A stretch of DNA of 13,191 nt from SZUA-87 sp041687805 (GTDB lineage Bacteria; Actinomycetota; Acidimicrobiia; Acidimicrobiales; Aldehydirespiratoraceae). Location of the stretch: NCBI GenBank assembly GCA_041687805.1, contig JBDNJK010000017.1, forward strand, positions 1 to 13,191. The letters are read 5' to 3'. The notes beneath the pieces are model-generated. The model saw nothing but the letters and a program-made list of their open reading frames with translations, ran no database searches and was not told the origin of the DNA. The translations under genes were made by a program, and so were the position numbers. Shown piece by piece: positions 7,153 through 13,191 of the stretch (the stretch's first letter is position 1; each line of letters opens with the position of its first letter).

Positions 7153-7404
7153 ATCGGGCGTTGCGTCCCCGCTCCGGCTCGAATCATCGGTGAATCCGCT
7201 GGTGAACGCCTCGAACAGGCCCTTGCCACCGGAAACAACTTGCTTGAACGCTTCCGGGTCGGAGATCACCTTCTCTGCGGCGACGAGCAGCGACTTCAAC
7301 GAGCCGACGACGGCAGACGCAGCCTCTCGCACTTCTTCAAGAGCGTCATCCCCAGCATCGTCGCCGCCGGAATCCTCGGAGTCTCCCGCCGAGGTGTCGG
7401 TCAC
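7147..7404 (-). CDS. Acidic 85-aa hypothetical protein coupled to the SRPBCC gene
   Basis: Not recognised. The start codon is a GTG that overlaps the SRPBCC stop by four bases (GTGA), with GAGGG nine bases upstream, so translational coupling is likely. The first 20 residues are mostly Asp, Gly and Ser and probably disordered. Residues 21-70 (from ALEEVREAAS to LFEAFTSGF) look like one or two amphipathic helices, followed by another flexible acidic tail. There is no signal peptide, membrane span or cysteine. It may be the positional counterpart of small helical proteins found beside TB16.3-like genes in other actinobacteria (the DUF5304-type neighbour I recall from Streptomyces), but the similarity is too weak to assign. 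A small soluble partner of the SRPBCC protein is the simplest guess. Confidence 0.7.
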   Translation of the reverse strand: MTDTSAGDSEDSGGDDAGDDALEEVREAASAVVGSLKSLLVAAEKVISDPEAFKQVVSGGKGLFEAFTSGFTDDSSRSGDATPDA

Positions 7405-7853
7405 TTGGTGCGGCCCTCGACGAAACAGGTGAAGTCTTCGAGCGCGGTGCGAAGCAGGCGAGCCTCGGCCCGACGCTTTACGAACCCCGGCAGCGGAACA
7501 GACAAGTCGACAGCCAAGTGATAGACGACCTCGGTCTTGGATGAGTCTCCCTTAACTGGAAGGAACTCATACTCGCCGTCAAGACGTTTGGTGACATCGC
7601 CGGCTTGAAGCCGCCATGCGAGTCGCCGTGGATTCGAGCCGTAGAAATAGCGCAGCGTGTAGGTGGTGCTGCGGCCCATGGCGGCGGCGCGGAACTCGAC
7701 GTCGACCGCTCGGCCCTCATCATCGCGCGACAGCACACGCGACATCTTCACGTCGGACGCCCAATCGGGGTAACGCTCGAAGTCGATCACGGCTTCGAAA
7801 CACTGATCCGGTGTGGCGTTCACCGTCGTGCGCTCGCTGGCTTGATCGACCAT
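7401..7853 (-). CDS. SRPBCC (START-like) protein similar to M. tuberculosis TB16.3 (Rv2185c)
   Basis: A 150-aa protein with the helix-grip fold of the polyketide-cyclase/COQ10-like SRPBCC group, which binds hydrophobic ligands in a deep cavity. Visible features are an N-terminal strand then the PDQCFEAVIDFERYPDW turn (15-31), the central antiparallel sheet, the strand TEVVYHLAVDLSVPLPG (107-123) and the long C-terminal helix KRRAEARLLRTALEDF (126-141). The last two blocks closely resemble TB16.3. The ATG start has GAGGAG about ten bases upstream, the best ribosome binding site in this part of the window. The stop overlaps the acidic 85-aa gene. Its position two genes downstream of the PimB-like mannosyltransferase is also seen in mycobacteria, which suggests a link with lipid or envelope metabolism. 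No ligand can be named from the sequence. Confidence 0.88.
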   Translation of the reverse strand: MVDQASERTTVNATPDQCFEAVIDFERYPDWASDVKMSRVLSRDDEGRAVDVEFRAAAMGRSTTYTLRYFYGSNPRRLAWRLQAGDVTKRLDGEYEFLPVKGDSSKTEVVYHLAVDLSVPLPGFVKRRAEARLLRTALEDFTCFVEGRTK

Positions 7854-7913
7854 GCTCGAATCGCTCCTCGTGTCTCGAACCGTGACACTAACAAGTGGAC
7901 GTAGGCACCTGCT

Positions 7914-8342
7914 TCACTCTGCTGGGCTACGCGCTCCAAAGATACCGAATTTTGCCGCCCAGAGTCCGGCCAATGCCAGCCCCAGCACCGGCGCCAATGC
8001 ACCGAAGGCCAGCGTGGTGAATACCCGCACGGACGCAGTGACCAAAGCAACGACGACCTGGATGGCCAACGAACCCATCAGGTGCGCTTGGACGCGCCTT
8101 GGAGCCGACCCTGCGAGGAAAAACAAGCCGCCGATTCCAATGGCGTCAGTGCGGCTTCTGCCTACCGCAATAACGAAAGCCCACGAGAACACGCCACAGC
8201 CGCCACCAAACATTGCCAACGCCACCACAAGGGCCGGCCACAGCATCACACCTGGGCTAACAGCGGCCGCCGTTGCGGTGAGTGTGAATGCCGAGGTGAC
8301 TCCCCATGACGCTCGGATTATCCAACGCCCTTCGGTCTTCAC
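7914..8342 (-). CDS. Small integral membrane protein, about four spans
   Basis: 142 aa, function not recognised. Hydrophobic stretches at about 11-29, 33-60, 89-108 and 110-130 suggest four membrane helices; a shorter one at 68-79 (GIGGLFFLAGSA) is possible. The charged loop GRSRTDA separates the second span from the rest, and PRRVQAH precedes the third. The end of the protein, RVFTTLAFGALAPVLGLALAG (106-126), is the most family-like part, reminiscent of small actinobacterial membrane proteins of unknown function. The start is GTG, overlapping the pimB stop as GTGA with no ribosome binding site of its own, so translation is probably coupled to pimB. A plus-strand open frame covers the same DNA but has the composition of an antisense shadow. 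Sixty bases separate it from the SRPBCC gene. Confidence 0.75.
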   Translation of the reverse strand: MKTEGRWIIRASWGVTSAFTLTATAAAVSPGVMLWPALVVALAMFGGGCGVFSWAFVIAVGRSRTDAIGIGGLFFLAGSAPRRVQAHLMGSLAIQVVVALVTASVRVFTTLAFGALAPVLGLALAGLWAAKFGIFGARSPAE

Positions 8343-9466
8343 GAGGACATCGCATCGATCGCCGCGGCGAGCCGTGCGGTGAGGACGTCGTATGAGAATT
8401 CCTTCACTGCCCGCTGACGAGCCGCCGTGGCCATCTGAGCCCGCCTGCTCGGATCCGACAAGAGGTCGCTGATGGCTTTGGCCGCGCCGGCAACATCTTC
8501 GGGGTCGTCGATGATGAGACCGCTCTCGTCGTGGGCCACTGCTTCGTGAGCGCCGCCGCTACGGCCGGCCACTTGCGCCACACCAGCAGCGGCAGCCTCG
8601 AGGAACACGATGCCGAAGCCCTCCTGTTCGAGACCACCCCATCGTGATCGACACAACATCGTGAACACGTCGCCGCAGCCGTAGAGCGCCGGCATGTCGT
8701 CGTCGTCGACCCGACCCAATAGCCGAACCGGGGCATCGAGCTTCTCGATGAGTGCGGTCAACCGCTTGGTGTCTCGACCCTTACCGGCGATGGCAACGGT
8801 GAGATCGGGGTGGTGGCGACGAACCTCGATCGATGCCCGGATCAGAGTGTCCATGCCCTTGCGCGGCACAAGACGCGACACCGAGACAACCAGAGGACCA
8901 TCGACGGGAAGCCCCAGACGCACTCTCGCCGCGGCGCGTTGCGAGTCGTCGAGAGGTACGAAACGATCGACGTCGACGCCGGGCGGTATGACGGTTGTCG
9001 GCAACGAGCGACCAATCGCTCGCTCGGCCTCTGCCGCCGGGTATCCGCCCGCCGCAATCACCCCGACCGACTTGTCGAGAACGCGTGAAAGAAGCTGGCG
9101 GCTCACTGGTATGCGACCGGGAATCGTGACCTCGGCGCCATGGAGGATCACGCCGTAGCGATGTCGAAGATGCGGACCGATCAGCCCCGCGGGAACTGCC
9201 GGATCGATCAGGACCAGATCAGCGTTGAACCGGTCGGCGATGTCGTCGACGCGACGCGCAAGTATGGGGTTGGGAAAGAGCCAAGGCTCCCGACTTCGCA
9301 CCACGGGGTATTGCTGCTCGGCATCGAAGGCTGCTGCACCCTTGTAGGGAGTGGTGTGAACCACCACATCGTCTGGGGGCAGGCGGCGCCAGAGTTCCCA
9401 CAGATAGTTCTGAATTCCGCCGATCTTTGGCGGAAAATCGTTGGTGACAAGCAGATGGCGGGTCAC
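8339..9466 (-). CDS. pimB: GT4 glycosyltransferase, PimB'-like alpha-mannosyltransferase
   Basis: 375-aa GT-B glycosyltransferase of family GT4, probably transferring mannose from GDP-mannose to a phosphatidylinositol-mannoside acceptor at the inner face of the membrane. The N-terminal domain begins LLVTNDFPPKIGGIQNYL (5-22), with the GGIQ acceptor/phosphate loop nearly identical to M. tuberculosis PimB' (Rv2188c). The C-terminal domain has VSRLVPRKGMDTLI (196-209), where R198 and K203 fit the donor-phosphate contacts. The EX7E motif follows (E282 to E290 in EGFGIVFLE), then AGRSGGAHEAV (300-310). The start is GTG, with no strong ribosome binding site, 12 bases after the queG stop. Gene order with the TB16.3-like and exonuclease/GIY-YIG genes supports orthology to PimB'. 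Related GT4 enzymes with other acceptors cannot be excluded. Confidence 0.88.
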   Translation of the reverse strand: MTRHLLVTNDFPPKIGGIQNYLWELWRRLPPDDVVVHTTPYKGAAAFDAEQQYPVVRSREPWLFPNPILARRVDDIADRFNADLVLIDPAVPAGLIGPHLRHRYGVILHGAEVTIPGRIPVSRQLLSRVLDKSVGVIAAGGYPAAEAERAIGRSLPTTVIPPGVDVDRFVPLDDSQRAAARVRLGLPVDGPLVVSVSRLVPRKGMDTLIRASIEVRRHHPDLTVAIAGKGRDTKRLTALIEKLDAPVRLLGRVDDDDMPALYGCGDVFTMLCRSRWGGLEQEGFGIVFLEAAAAGVAQVAGRSGGAHEAVAHDESGLIIDDPEDVAGAAKAISDLLSDPSRRAQMATAARQRAVKEFSYDVLTARLAAAIDAMSS

Positions 9467-9478
9467 AGCGAAAGAACT

Positions 9479-10522
9479 CTAGGCCGTGGCCGACTCAGTT
9501 GGGATACCGAGTTCGTGTGCGGCCCACGACGCGTGTGATCGCACCATCTCGTTGGCATGGCACAAAGCCGAACGCACCGCTGCTTTCGTAGCGGGATCAG
9601 AGCCGTCTCCAATGTTGCCGAGGACAATCAAAGCGTTGCGGCGGATCACATCTGGATCTCGACGCGGTATGTACCACCGCCCGTATCTACTCATCAGCGA
9701 TTCATCATCAAGTTCAAGCATCTCGAGGATCGGTACCCACACTTGATCTGATTCGGAGACCGATGTGTGGCGTAGGCGAACCTGATTCGGTGGACAGACG
9801 TCCTGGCAACCGTCGCATCCGTATATGCGGTTGCCCAATGCCTTTCGGAACTCGATCGGGAAGTCGCCGTCGAGTTGAAGCAGCCACGACAGGCACCGCC
9901 GAGCATCGACAACTCCCGGGGCAACAATCGCATTCGTCGGGCAGCTGGTGATGCATTTGGTGCACTGGCCACAGTGATCGTCTACCGGCTCGGCTCGCCC
10001 ACCCGATATTTCGGCATCGGTCATCACGGCACCGAGCACAACCATGCTGCCGACCCCGGGGATGAGAATGTTGGAACTCTTTCCCCACCACCCGAGGCCC
10101 GCTCTGTAAGCGGCGGCGCGATCGACAAGGTTGTTCTGATCTGCGAATACTTGGGCACGATGGCCACCGCCACGCAACACACCTGCCACTGCCTCCAGAG
10201 CATCTCGCAAGTTGGTGTAGTGGTCGAGCCATGAATACGAGGCGACTCTCCCAAACGGCTCCCTCGTCGGACATGGCGGCTCCGCCTGGGTAAAGTCGAG
10301 TGCCCCAACGATCAACGACCGGGCTTCCAGCATGGTTGCCGACGGATCGGTGGACCTTCGCGGATTGCGGTAGGTGAACTGAATACCACCGTGGAGACCC
10401 TGAGACTTTCGCTCCACGAGATCATCGAAGGCGCGGGGAAATGACGCTGCGCCGGTGACGCCGACAGCGCACAGTCCGGCGGCGAGGCCCGCAGACTCCA
10501 ATTGCTGCCACTCGATCGTCAT
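9479..10522 (-). CDS. queG: Epoxyqueuosine reductase, QueG-like
   Basis: 347-aa cobalamin- and iron-sulfur-dependent reductase; QueG reduces epoxyqueuosine to queuosine in the wobble position of tRNA. Eight cysteines for two [4Fe-4S] clusters are present: C184, C187, C190 and C194 (CGQCTKC...CPT), C210 (ARRCLSW), and C236, C239 and C243 (GCDGCQDVCPPN). AGLGWWGK (141-148) is the family block before the clusters. The usual D-T/S-A-P-V segment reads DQNNLVDR (128-135), so D128 is the probable catalytic aspartate in an altered setting. The C-terminus (about 288-338) looks like HEAT/PBS-lyase-type helical repeats, as in other QueG proteins. ATG start with AGG directly in front; 29 bases after the small cysteine protein. 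No other queuosine gene is visible in the window, and many actinobacteria lack the pathway, so the true substrate is less certain than the family. Confidence 0.88.
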   Translation of the reverse strand: MTIEWQQLESAGLAAGLCAVGVTGAASFPRAFDDLVERKSQGLHGGIQFTYRNPRRSTDPSATMLEARSLIVGALDFTQAEPPCPTREPFGRVASYSWLDHYTNLRDALEAVAGVLRGGGHRAQVFADQNNLVDRAAAYRAGLGWWGKSSNILIPGVGSMVVLGAVMTDAEISGGRAEPVDDHCGQCTKCITSCPTNAIVAPGVVDARRCLSWLLQLDGDFPIEFRKALGNRIYGCDGCQDVCPPNQVRLRHTSVSESDQVWVPILEMLELDDESLMSRYGRWYIPRRDPDVIRRNALIVLGNIGDGSDPATKAAVRSALCHANEMVRSHASWAAHELGIPTESATA

Positions 10523-10551
10523 CCTGCCATCGTGGCATGATCCCCGGCGTT

Positions 10552-10806
10552 TCAGGCGACTGGTTGCTCGCGCTGGAATCTGGAACCGGGCACCAAACCG
10601 GCCTCGGCGAGAAGTTGCACGGCCCGAGCTTCACCTTTGGCAAACTCGACCGGTTGCCCGATCTCGCGCCCAACGATGTAGCTCACCAAGCAGTCGGCGC
10701 ATGCGTTGGTGTGCTGCACCGCGCACTCGTCGCAGTCGATGCTGAGAATCGGTTCGACCGTCTCCAGCAGGTCGGGCACGGCTCTGAGATGGCTTCGATC
10801 GTTCAT
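10552..10806 (-). CDS. 84-aa four-cysteine protein (CxxC-x7-CxxC), putative metal binding
   Basis: Small conserved-looking protein, function not recognised. Four cysteines form C25-x2-C28-x7-C36-x2-C39 (CDECAVQHTNACADC), followed by a short hydrophobic stretch LVSYIVGRE (40-48) and a helical C-terminus, RAVQLLAEAGLVPG (61-74). The spacing would suit one zinc ion or an iron-sulfur cluster; a histidine lies between the pairs. The open frame extends upstream to 10875, but I place the start at the ATG at 10806. AAGGTG stands at good distance before it, the upstream residues look non-coding, and a longer protein would run into the putative promoter. I recall similar small CDxC proteins in other Acidimicrobiia genomes but know no function. 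It is the first gene of the minus-strand run, 29 bases before queG. Confidence 0.75.
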   Translation of the reverse strand: MNDRSHLRAVPDLLETVEPILSIDCDECAVQHTNACADCLVSYIVGREIGQPVEFAKGEARAVQLLAEAGLVPGSRFQREQPVA

Positions 10807-10852
10807 GTGGGTCACCTTAAGAAGGGGGTGTGACATCGACCCCAGCGATCTC

Positions 10853-10880
10853 ACGATCAGGCTCTGCCATCCCACGTCAA
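10853..10880 (-). promoter_or_regulatory. Possible promoter of the minus-strand operon
   Basis: On the minus strand TTGACG (10880-10875) is followed after 16 bases by GATCGT (10858-10853). This would start transcription about 40 bases upstream of the 84-aa gene. The -35 box is good and the -10 box poor. It stands back to back with the plus-strand -35 box. Confidence 0.35.
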
Positions 10881-10882
10881 AG

Positions 10883-10912
10883 TTGACATCGAACGCCTGT
10901 TCGATCGATCAT
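10883..10912 (+). promoter_or_regulatory. Promoter of the exonuclease/GIY-YIG gene, probably leaderless
   Basis: A perfect TTGACA (10883-10888) is followed after 18 bases by GATCAT (10907-10912). Transcription from it would begin at about 10918-10919, the position of the gene's ATG. No ribosome binding site is present before that ATG, which fits a leaderless transcript. Confidence 0.5.
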
Positions 10913-10917
10913 TGGTC

Positions 10918-12477
10918 ATGGCGCCGGTTCAGCAACGAAGTTTTGACGAGATGGGCACACCGCTTCACGACGTCACCTTCTGTGTGATCGATCTTGAGAC
11001 CACCGGCACATCCCCCGGGAAGTCGATGATCACAGAGATCGGTGCCGTGAAGCTGAAAGGCGGAGTGTGTCTGGGCACCTACCAAACGCTTGTCGACCCC
11101 GGTTGTGCCATACCCCCTCAGATCACGGTCATTACCGGAATCACCGAATCAATGGTGGCGAATGCCCCTCGCATCGAATCGGTCACCCCTTCGCTGCTTG
11201 AGTTCATCGCCGACTCGGTGATCGTCGGTCACAACGTGCGATTCGACCTGTCGTTCATCAACGCCACGCTCGATGCCCAGCAACGCCCTCGTCTGCCAAA
11301 TCGCAGCATCGACACCCTTGGCCTCGCCCGGCGTCTTCTTCGCCCCGAGGTCCCCAGCTGTAAGCTCGGCACCCTCGACGATGCTCTGGCCACCGGCGAC
11401 CTCCTCCATTTGCTGATCGAACGATCCACGGCGTTGGGTGCGACGGGCCTCGACGATCTGGCGTCGTTGCCAACAATGAGTGGTGGACCACATTTTGGGA
11501 AGCTGAGGCTCACCCACGATCTGCCTCGCTCACCAGGTGTCTATATTTTTCGGGGGCGCAGTGGTCGAATTCTTTACGTGGGAAAGGCTGCCAATCTTCG
11601 AGCGCGCGTACGAAGCTACTTCTCCGCTGACCAGCGCCGCAAGATCGTGCAGTTGCTTCGCGAGACCACCCAGATCGACCACATGGTGTGCGCCAACGGG
11701 CTCGAGGCAGCCGTGGTGGAGATTCGACTCATACACCGGCACCTCCCCCGTTTCAATCAGCAGGGCACCACAAGCGGCCGATATCCCTACGTGAAGTTAG
11801 TGGTCAAGGGTAAGTCCCCTCGGCTGATGGTCACATCCAAGCTCGCCCACGACGACAACATCTACCTCGGTCCGGTCGCCTCCAGAAAGCGCGCCCGTCT
11901 GCTCATCGATGCCATCGAAGCCACGTTGCCTTTCGGCTGCACTGCTGCCGATATCTCCAGCGCACGTCGCGACGAGATCGCGCTCGGCCTACGCAGCCAA
12001 CCCAACGTGTTCCTGGCTCCACTGCAGGAGAAGGTTCGTCTCCTCGCACAACGAGAGGACTATGAAAAGGCCGCCGAGATACGCGACATGGCCGCCGCCT
12101 TGTCGTTGGCACTGTCCAGGCATCGGCTTTTCGAGATGCTGGTGTCAGCCGGCGAGGTCAGCTTCAGCGTCGATGGCACGATGATGAACATAGATCGCGG
12201 TCGTCTGTTGCATGTCGGCGGCAACGGCCCGGAGGATCTCCAGGTACTGGAGCCGCCAGATCCACCATCGAGATCAAGCGACCCTCCTCATCGCGAATCA
12301 GCCGACGAAATGCTCTGCATCGGCAAGTGGATCACCGCTCACGCCGACTCGATTCGCCTCAAGTCGGTAAGTGGTGTGCTGGCAGAGCCAGCCGACCGGC
12401 TTGCCTCGTTCAAACCGAGCAAAACCGCCGACTCGCGTCGGGTTGCAAGCCGGAGTGTCTCAACCCACCGCCGCTAG
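10918..12477 (+). CDS. Rv2191-like protein: DnaQ-type exonuclease domain, GIY-YIG domain, UVR motif; exonuclease motif III deleted
   Basis: 519-aa fusion like M. tuberculosis Rv2191 (which I recall as about 645 aa). Residues 19-175 are a DEDD exonuclease: VIDLETTG holds D25 and E27, GHNVRFDLSF holds D110. Where relatives have a loop ending in HRALDDARAT, this protein runs KLGTLDDALAT, so about 15 residues including the catalytic histidine are missing. Residues 203-285 are a UvrC/Cho-like GIY-YIG nuclease: PGVYIFRG, ILYVGKAANLRARV, the likely catalytic glutamate E269, and PRFN. A UVR motif follows (about 368-400, AQREDYEKAAEIRDMA). Only one cysteine (C341) remains of the cysteine-rich segment between GIY-YIG and UVR. 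The family is linked by domain content to DNA repair. Start at the ATG at 10918; the ATG at 10951, nearer the first motif, is the alternative. Convergent with trpD and overlapping it by 18 bases. Confidence 0.9.
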   Translation: MAPVQQRSFDEMGTPLHDVTFCVIDLETTGTSPGKSMITEIGAVKLKGGVCLGTYQTLVDPGCAIPPQITVITGITESMVANAPRIESVTPSLLEFIADSVIVGHNVRFDLSFINATLDAQQRPRLPNRSIDTLGLARRLLRPEVPSCKLGTLDDALATGDLLHLLIERSTALGATGLDDLASLPTMSGGPHFGKLRLTHDLPRSPGVYIFRGRSGRILYVGKAANLRARVRSYFSADQRRKIVQLLRETTQIDHMVCANGLEAAVVEIRLIHRHLPRFNQQGTTSGRYPYVKLVVKGKSPRLMVTSKLAHDDNIYLGPVASRKRARLLIDAIEATLPFGCTAADISSARRDEIALGLRSQPNVFLAPLQEKVRLLAQREDYEKAAEIRDMAAALSLALSRHRLFEMLVSAGEVSFSVDGTMMNIDRGRLLHVGGNGPEDLQVLEPPDPPSRSSDPPHRESADEMLCIGKWITAHADSIRLKSVSGVLAEPADRLASFKPSKTADSRRVASRSVSTHRR

Positions 12478-13191
12478 CGCTTCGAGCTTGCCCAGAGCAC
12501 GTCCGTCGTCTATCGCGGCTGTCGCCAGCTCGATCGCCGCGCCAAACTCATCGGCCATTCCCGCCACCAGAAGACCGGCGGCGGCGTTCAATACCACGAT
12601 GTCGCGTGCCGCCGACATTTCGCCTCCCAGCACCGAGCGCGTAATCACAGCGTTGGCCACCGCATCACCACCTGCGAGTTCCGACTCTTCGACCCTGCGC
12701 AAGCCGAAGTCGGCAGCATCGACCGACGACTCAGTGATGACACCATGGTCGAGCGAGAGAATTCGAGAAGGTCCGGTCGTGGTGAGCTCGTCCAAGCCGT
12801 CGCCGTGTACGACGAGTGATCGAACGGATCCGGTGGCCGCCAGTACCTCAGCCATCGTGTGGGCGAGATCCCAATCGGCCACACCGATCACCTGGCGGGT
12901 CAGCCGAGCCGGATGAGCCAACGGTCCGAGCACGTTGAATACGGTCGGTATCCCAAGTTCGGCTCTCACCGGTCCGACATGTCGCATCGATGGGTGGAAC
13001 GTGCGTGCGAATGCAAATCCGATGCCGATGTTGTTGACGTGGGATTCGAGCACCTCCGGGGTCACGTCGATCGACACGCCGAGCTCTTCGAGTAGATCGA
13101 AACTTCCGGATGTTGACGAGGCCTTGCGATTGCCGTGTTTGCAGACGATCGCACCCGCGCCCGATGCCACGAACGCTGCCATGGTGGAGAC
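12460..13191 (-). CDS. trpD: Anthranilate phosphoribosyltransferase, C-terminal part (5' end outside window)
   Basis: Second step of tryptophan synthesis: joins anthranilate to PRPP to give N-(5'-phosphoribosyl)anthranilate. The visible 243 residues begin at VSTMAAFVASGAGA, the loop following the PRPP-binding segment, and contain KHGNRKASSTSGSFDLLEEL. The GFAFARTFHPSMRHVGPVR block corresponds to the anthranilate-binding helix, NVLGPLAHPA to the conserved turn, and HGDGLDELTTTGP to the metal-binding DE motif. All expected C-terminal motifs are present and the end has normal length. The frame is open to the window edge, so the ATG at 13182 is internal. No other trp gene is visible. In M. tuberculosis trpD (Rv2192c) also lies tail to tail with the Rv2191 gene. 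Confidence 0.95.
   Translation of the reverse strand, partial: VSTMAAFVASGAGAIVCKHGNRKASSTSGSFDLLEELGVSIDVTPEVLESHVNNIGIGFAFARTFHPSMRHVGPVRAELGIPTVFNVLGPLAHPARLTRQVIGVADWDLAHTMAEVLAATGSVRSLVVHGDGLDELTTTGPSRILSLDHGVITESSVDAADFGLRRVEESELAGGDAVANAVITRSVLGGEMSAARDIVVLNAAAGLLVAGMADEFGAAIELATAAIDDGRALGKLEALAAVG

Noticed and set aside
7870..7888. 5-bp inverted repeat GTGTC/GACAC upstream of the SRPBCC gene
   Set aside because: Short arms with a nine-base loop; expected by chance and with no accompanying promoter or T-run.
7852..8382. 176-aa plus-strand open frame over the membrane-protein and SRPBCC region
   Set aside because: Its composition (Thr, Ala, Pro, Arg scattered) is typical of an antisense shadow. 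The minus strand gives a membrane protein with a GTGA overlap to pimB.
9714..10274. 186-aa minus-strand open frame in another frame of queG
   Set aside because: Arg/Ser/Cys-rich out-of-frame translation of a gene with all QueG motifs in the chosen frame.
10807..10875. N-terminal extension of the four-cysteine protein to the ATG at 10875
   Set aside because: No ribosome binding site there, the added residues look non-coding, and the good AAGGTG site points to the ATG at 10806.
12371..12916. 181-aa plus-strand open frame over trpD
   Set aside because: Ser/Ala/Pro-rich antisense of the well-supported trpD frame.
1..13191. tRNA, rRNA, CRISPR, insertion sequence, toxin-antitoxin or defence system
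   Set aside because: No cloverleaf, spaced direct repeats, transposase, terminal inverted repeats or defence-type domains were found; the region reads as ordinary core chromosome.

Overview
The window looks like chromosomal core sequence from an actinobacterium, most likely of the class Acidimicrobiia. It is moderately GC-rich, uses GTG starts, has GTGA/ATGA gene overlaps, and encodes a PimB'-type mannosyltransferase and a Rv2191-type exonuclease/GIY-YIG protein. The lineage is inferred from protein resemblance and gene order, not from a marker gene. I see no mobile element, phage gene, CRISPR array, tRNA or rRNA. Genes cover nearly everything; the longest gap is about 110 bases, before the exonuclease gene.

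Left part (1-3888). A plus-strand pair opens the window: the C-terminal half of an MtrB-like sensor histidine kinase and, overlapping it by 4 bases, a short GerMN lipoprotein. This resembles the mtrB-lpqB module, but the lipoprotein is much shorter than LpqB. Facing it tail to tail, with adjoining stop codons, is a phosphofructokinase of the 'mixed substrate' group. Divergent from that is a full-length glycerol kinase. The latter two are glycolysis and glycerol entry genes.

Middle part (3931-10806, all minus strand). This is a tightly packed run of eight genes, transcribed from right to left: an 84-aa four-cysteine protein, QueG-like epoxyqueuosine reductase, PimB-like glycosyltransferase, a small membrane protein, an SRPBCC protein like M. 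tuberculosis TB16.3, an acidic 85-aa protein, a 648-aa coiled-coil protein that looks like an SMC/RecN-type ATPase without its nucleotide-binding motifs, and an AlaC-type aminotransferase. Gaps are -4 to 60 bases, so one or two operons are likely. Two tandem hairpins lie just before the 648-aa gene.

Right part (10807-13191). A divergent promoter region leads to a plus-strand protein with a DnaQ-like exonuclease domain, a GIY-YIG domain and a UVR motif. It converges with, and overlaps by 18 bases, the 3' part of trpD. The order and strands of TB16.3-like, pimB, exonuclease/GIY-YIG and trpD match M. tuberculosis Rv2185c, Rv2188c, Rv2191 and Rv2192c as I recall them, so this is an old actinobacterial neighbourhood with lineage-specific insertions.

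The two most noteworthy observations are the 648-aa apparent pseudo-ATPase and the clean loss of the catalytic-histidine segment from the exonuclease domain of the Rv2191-like protein.
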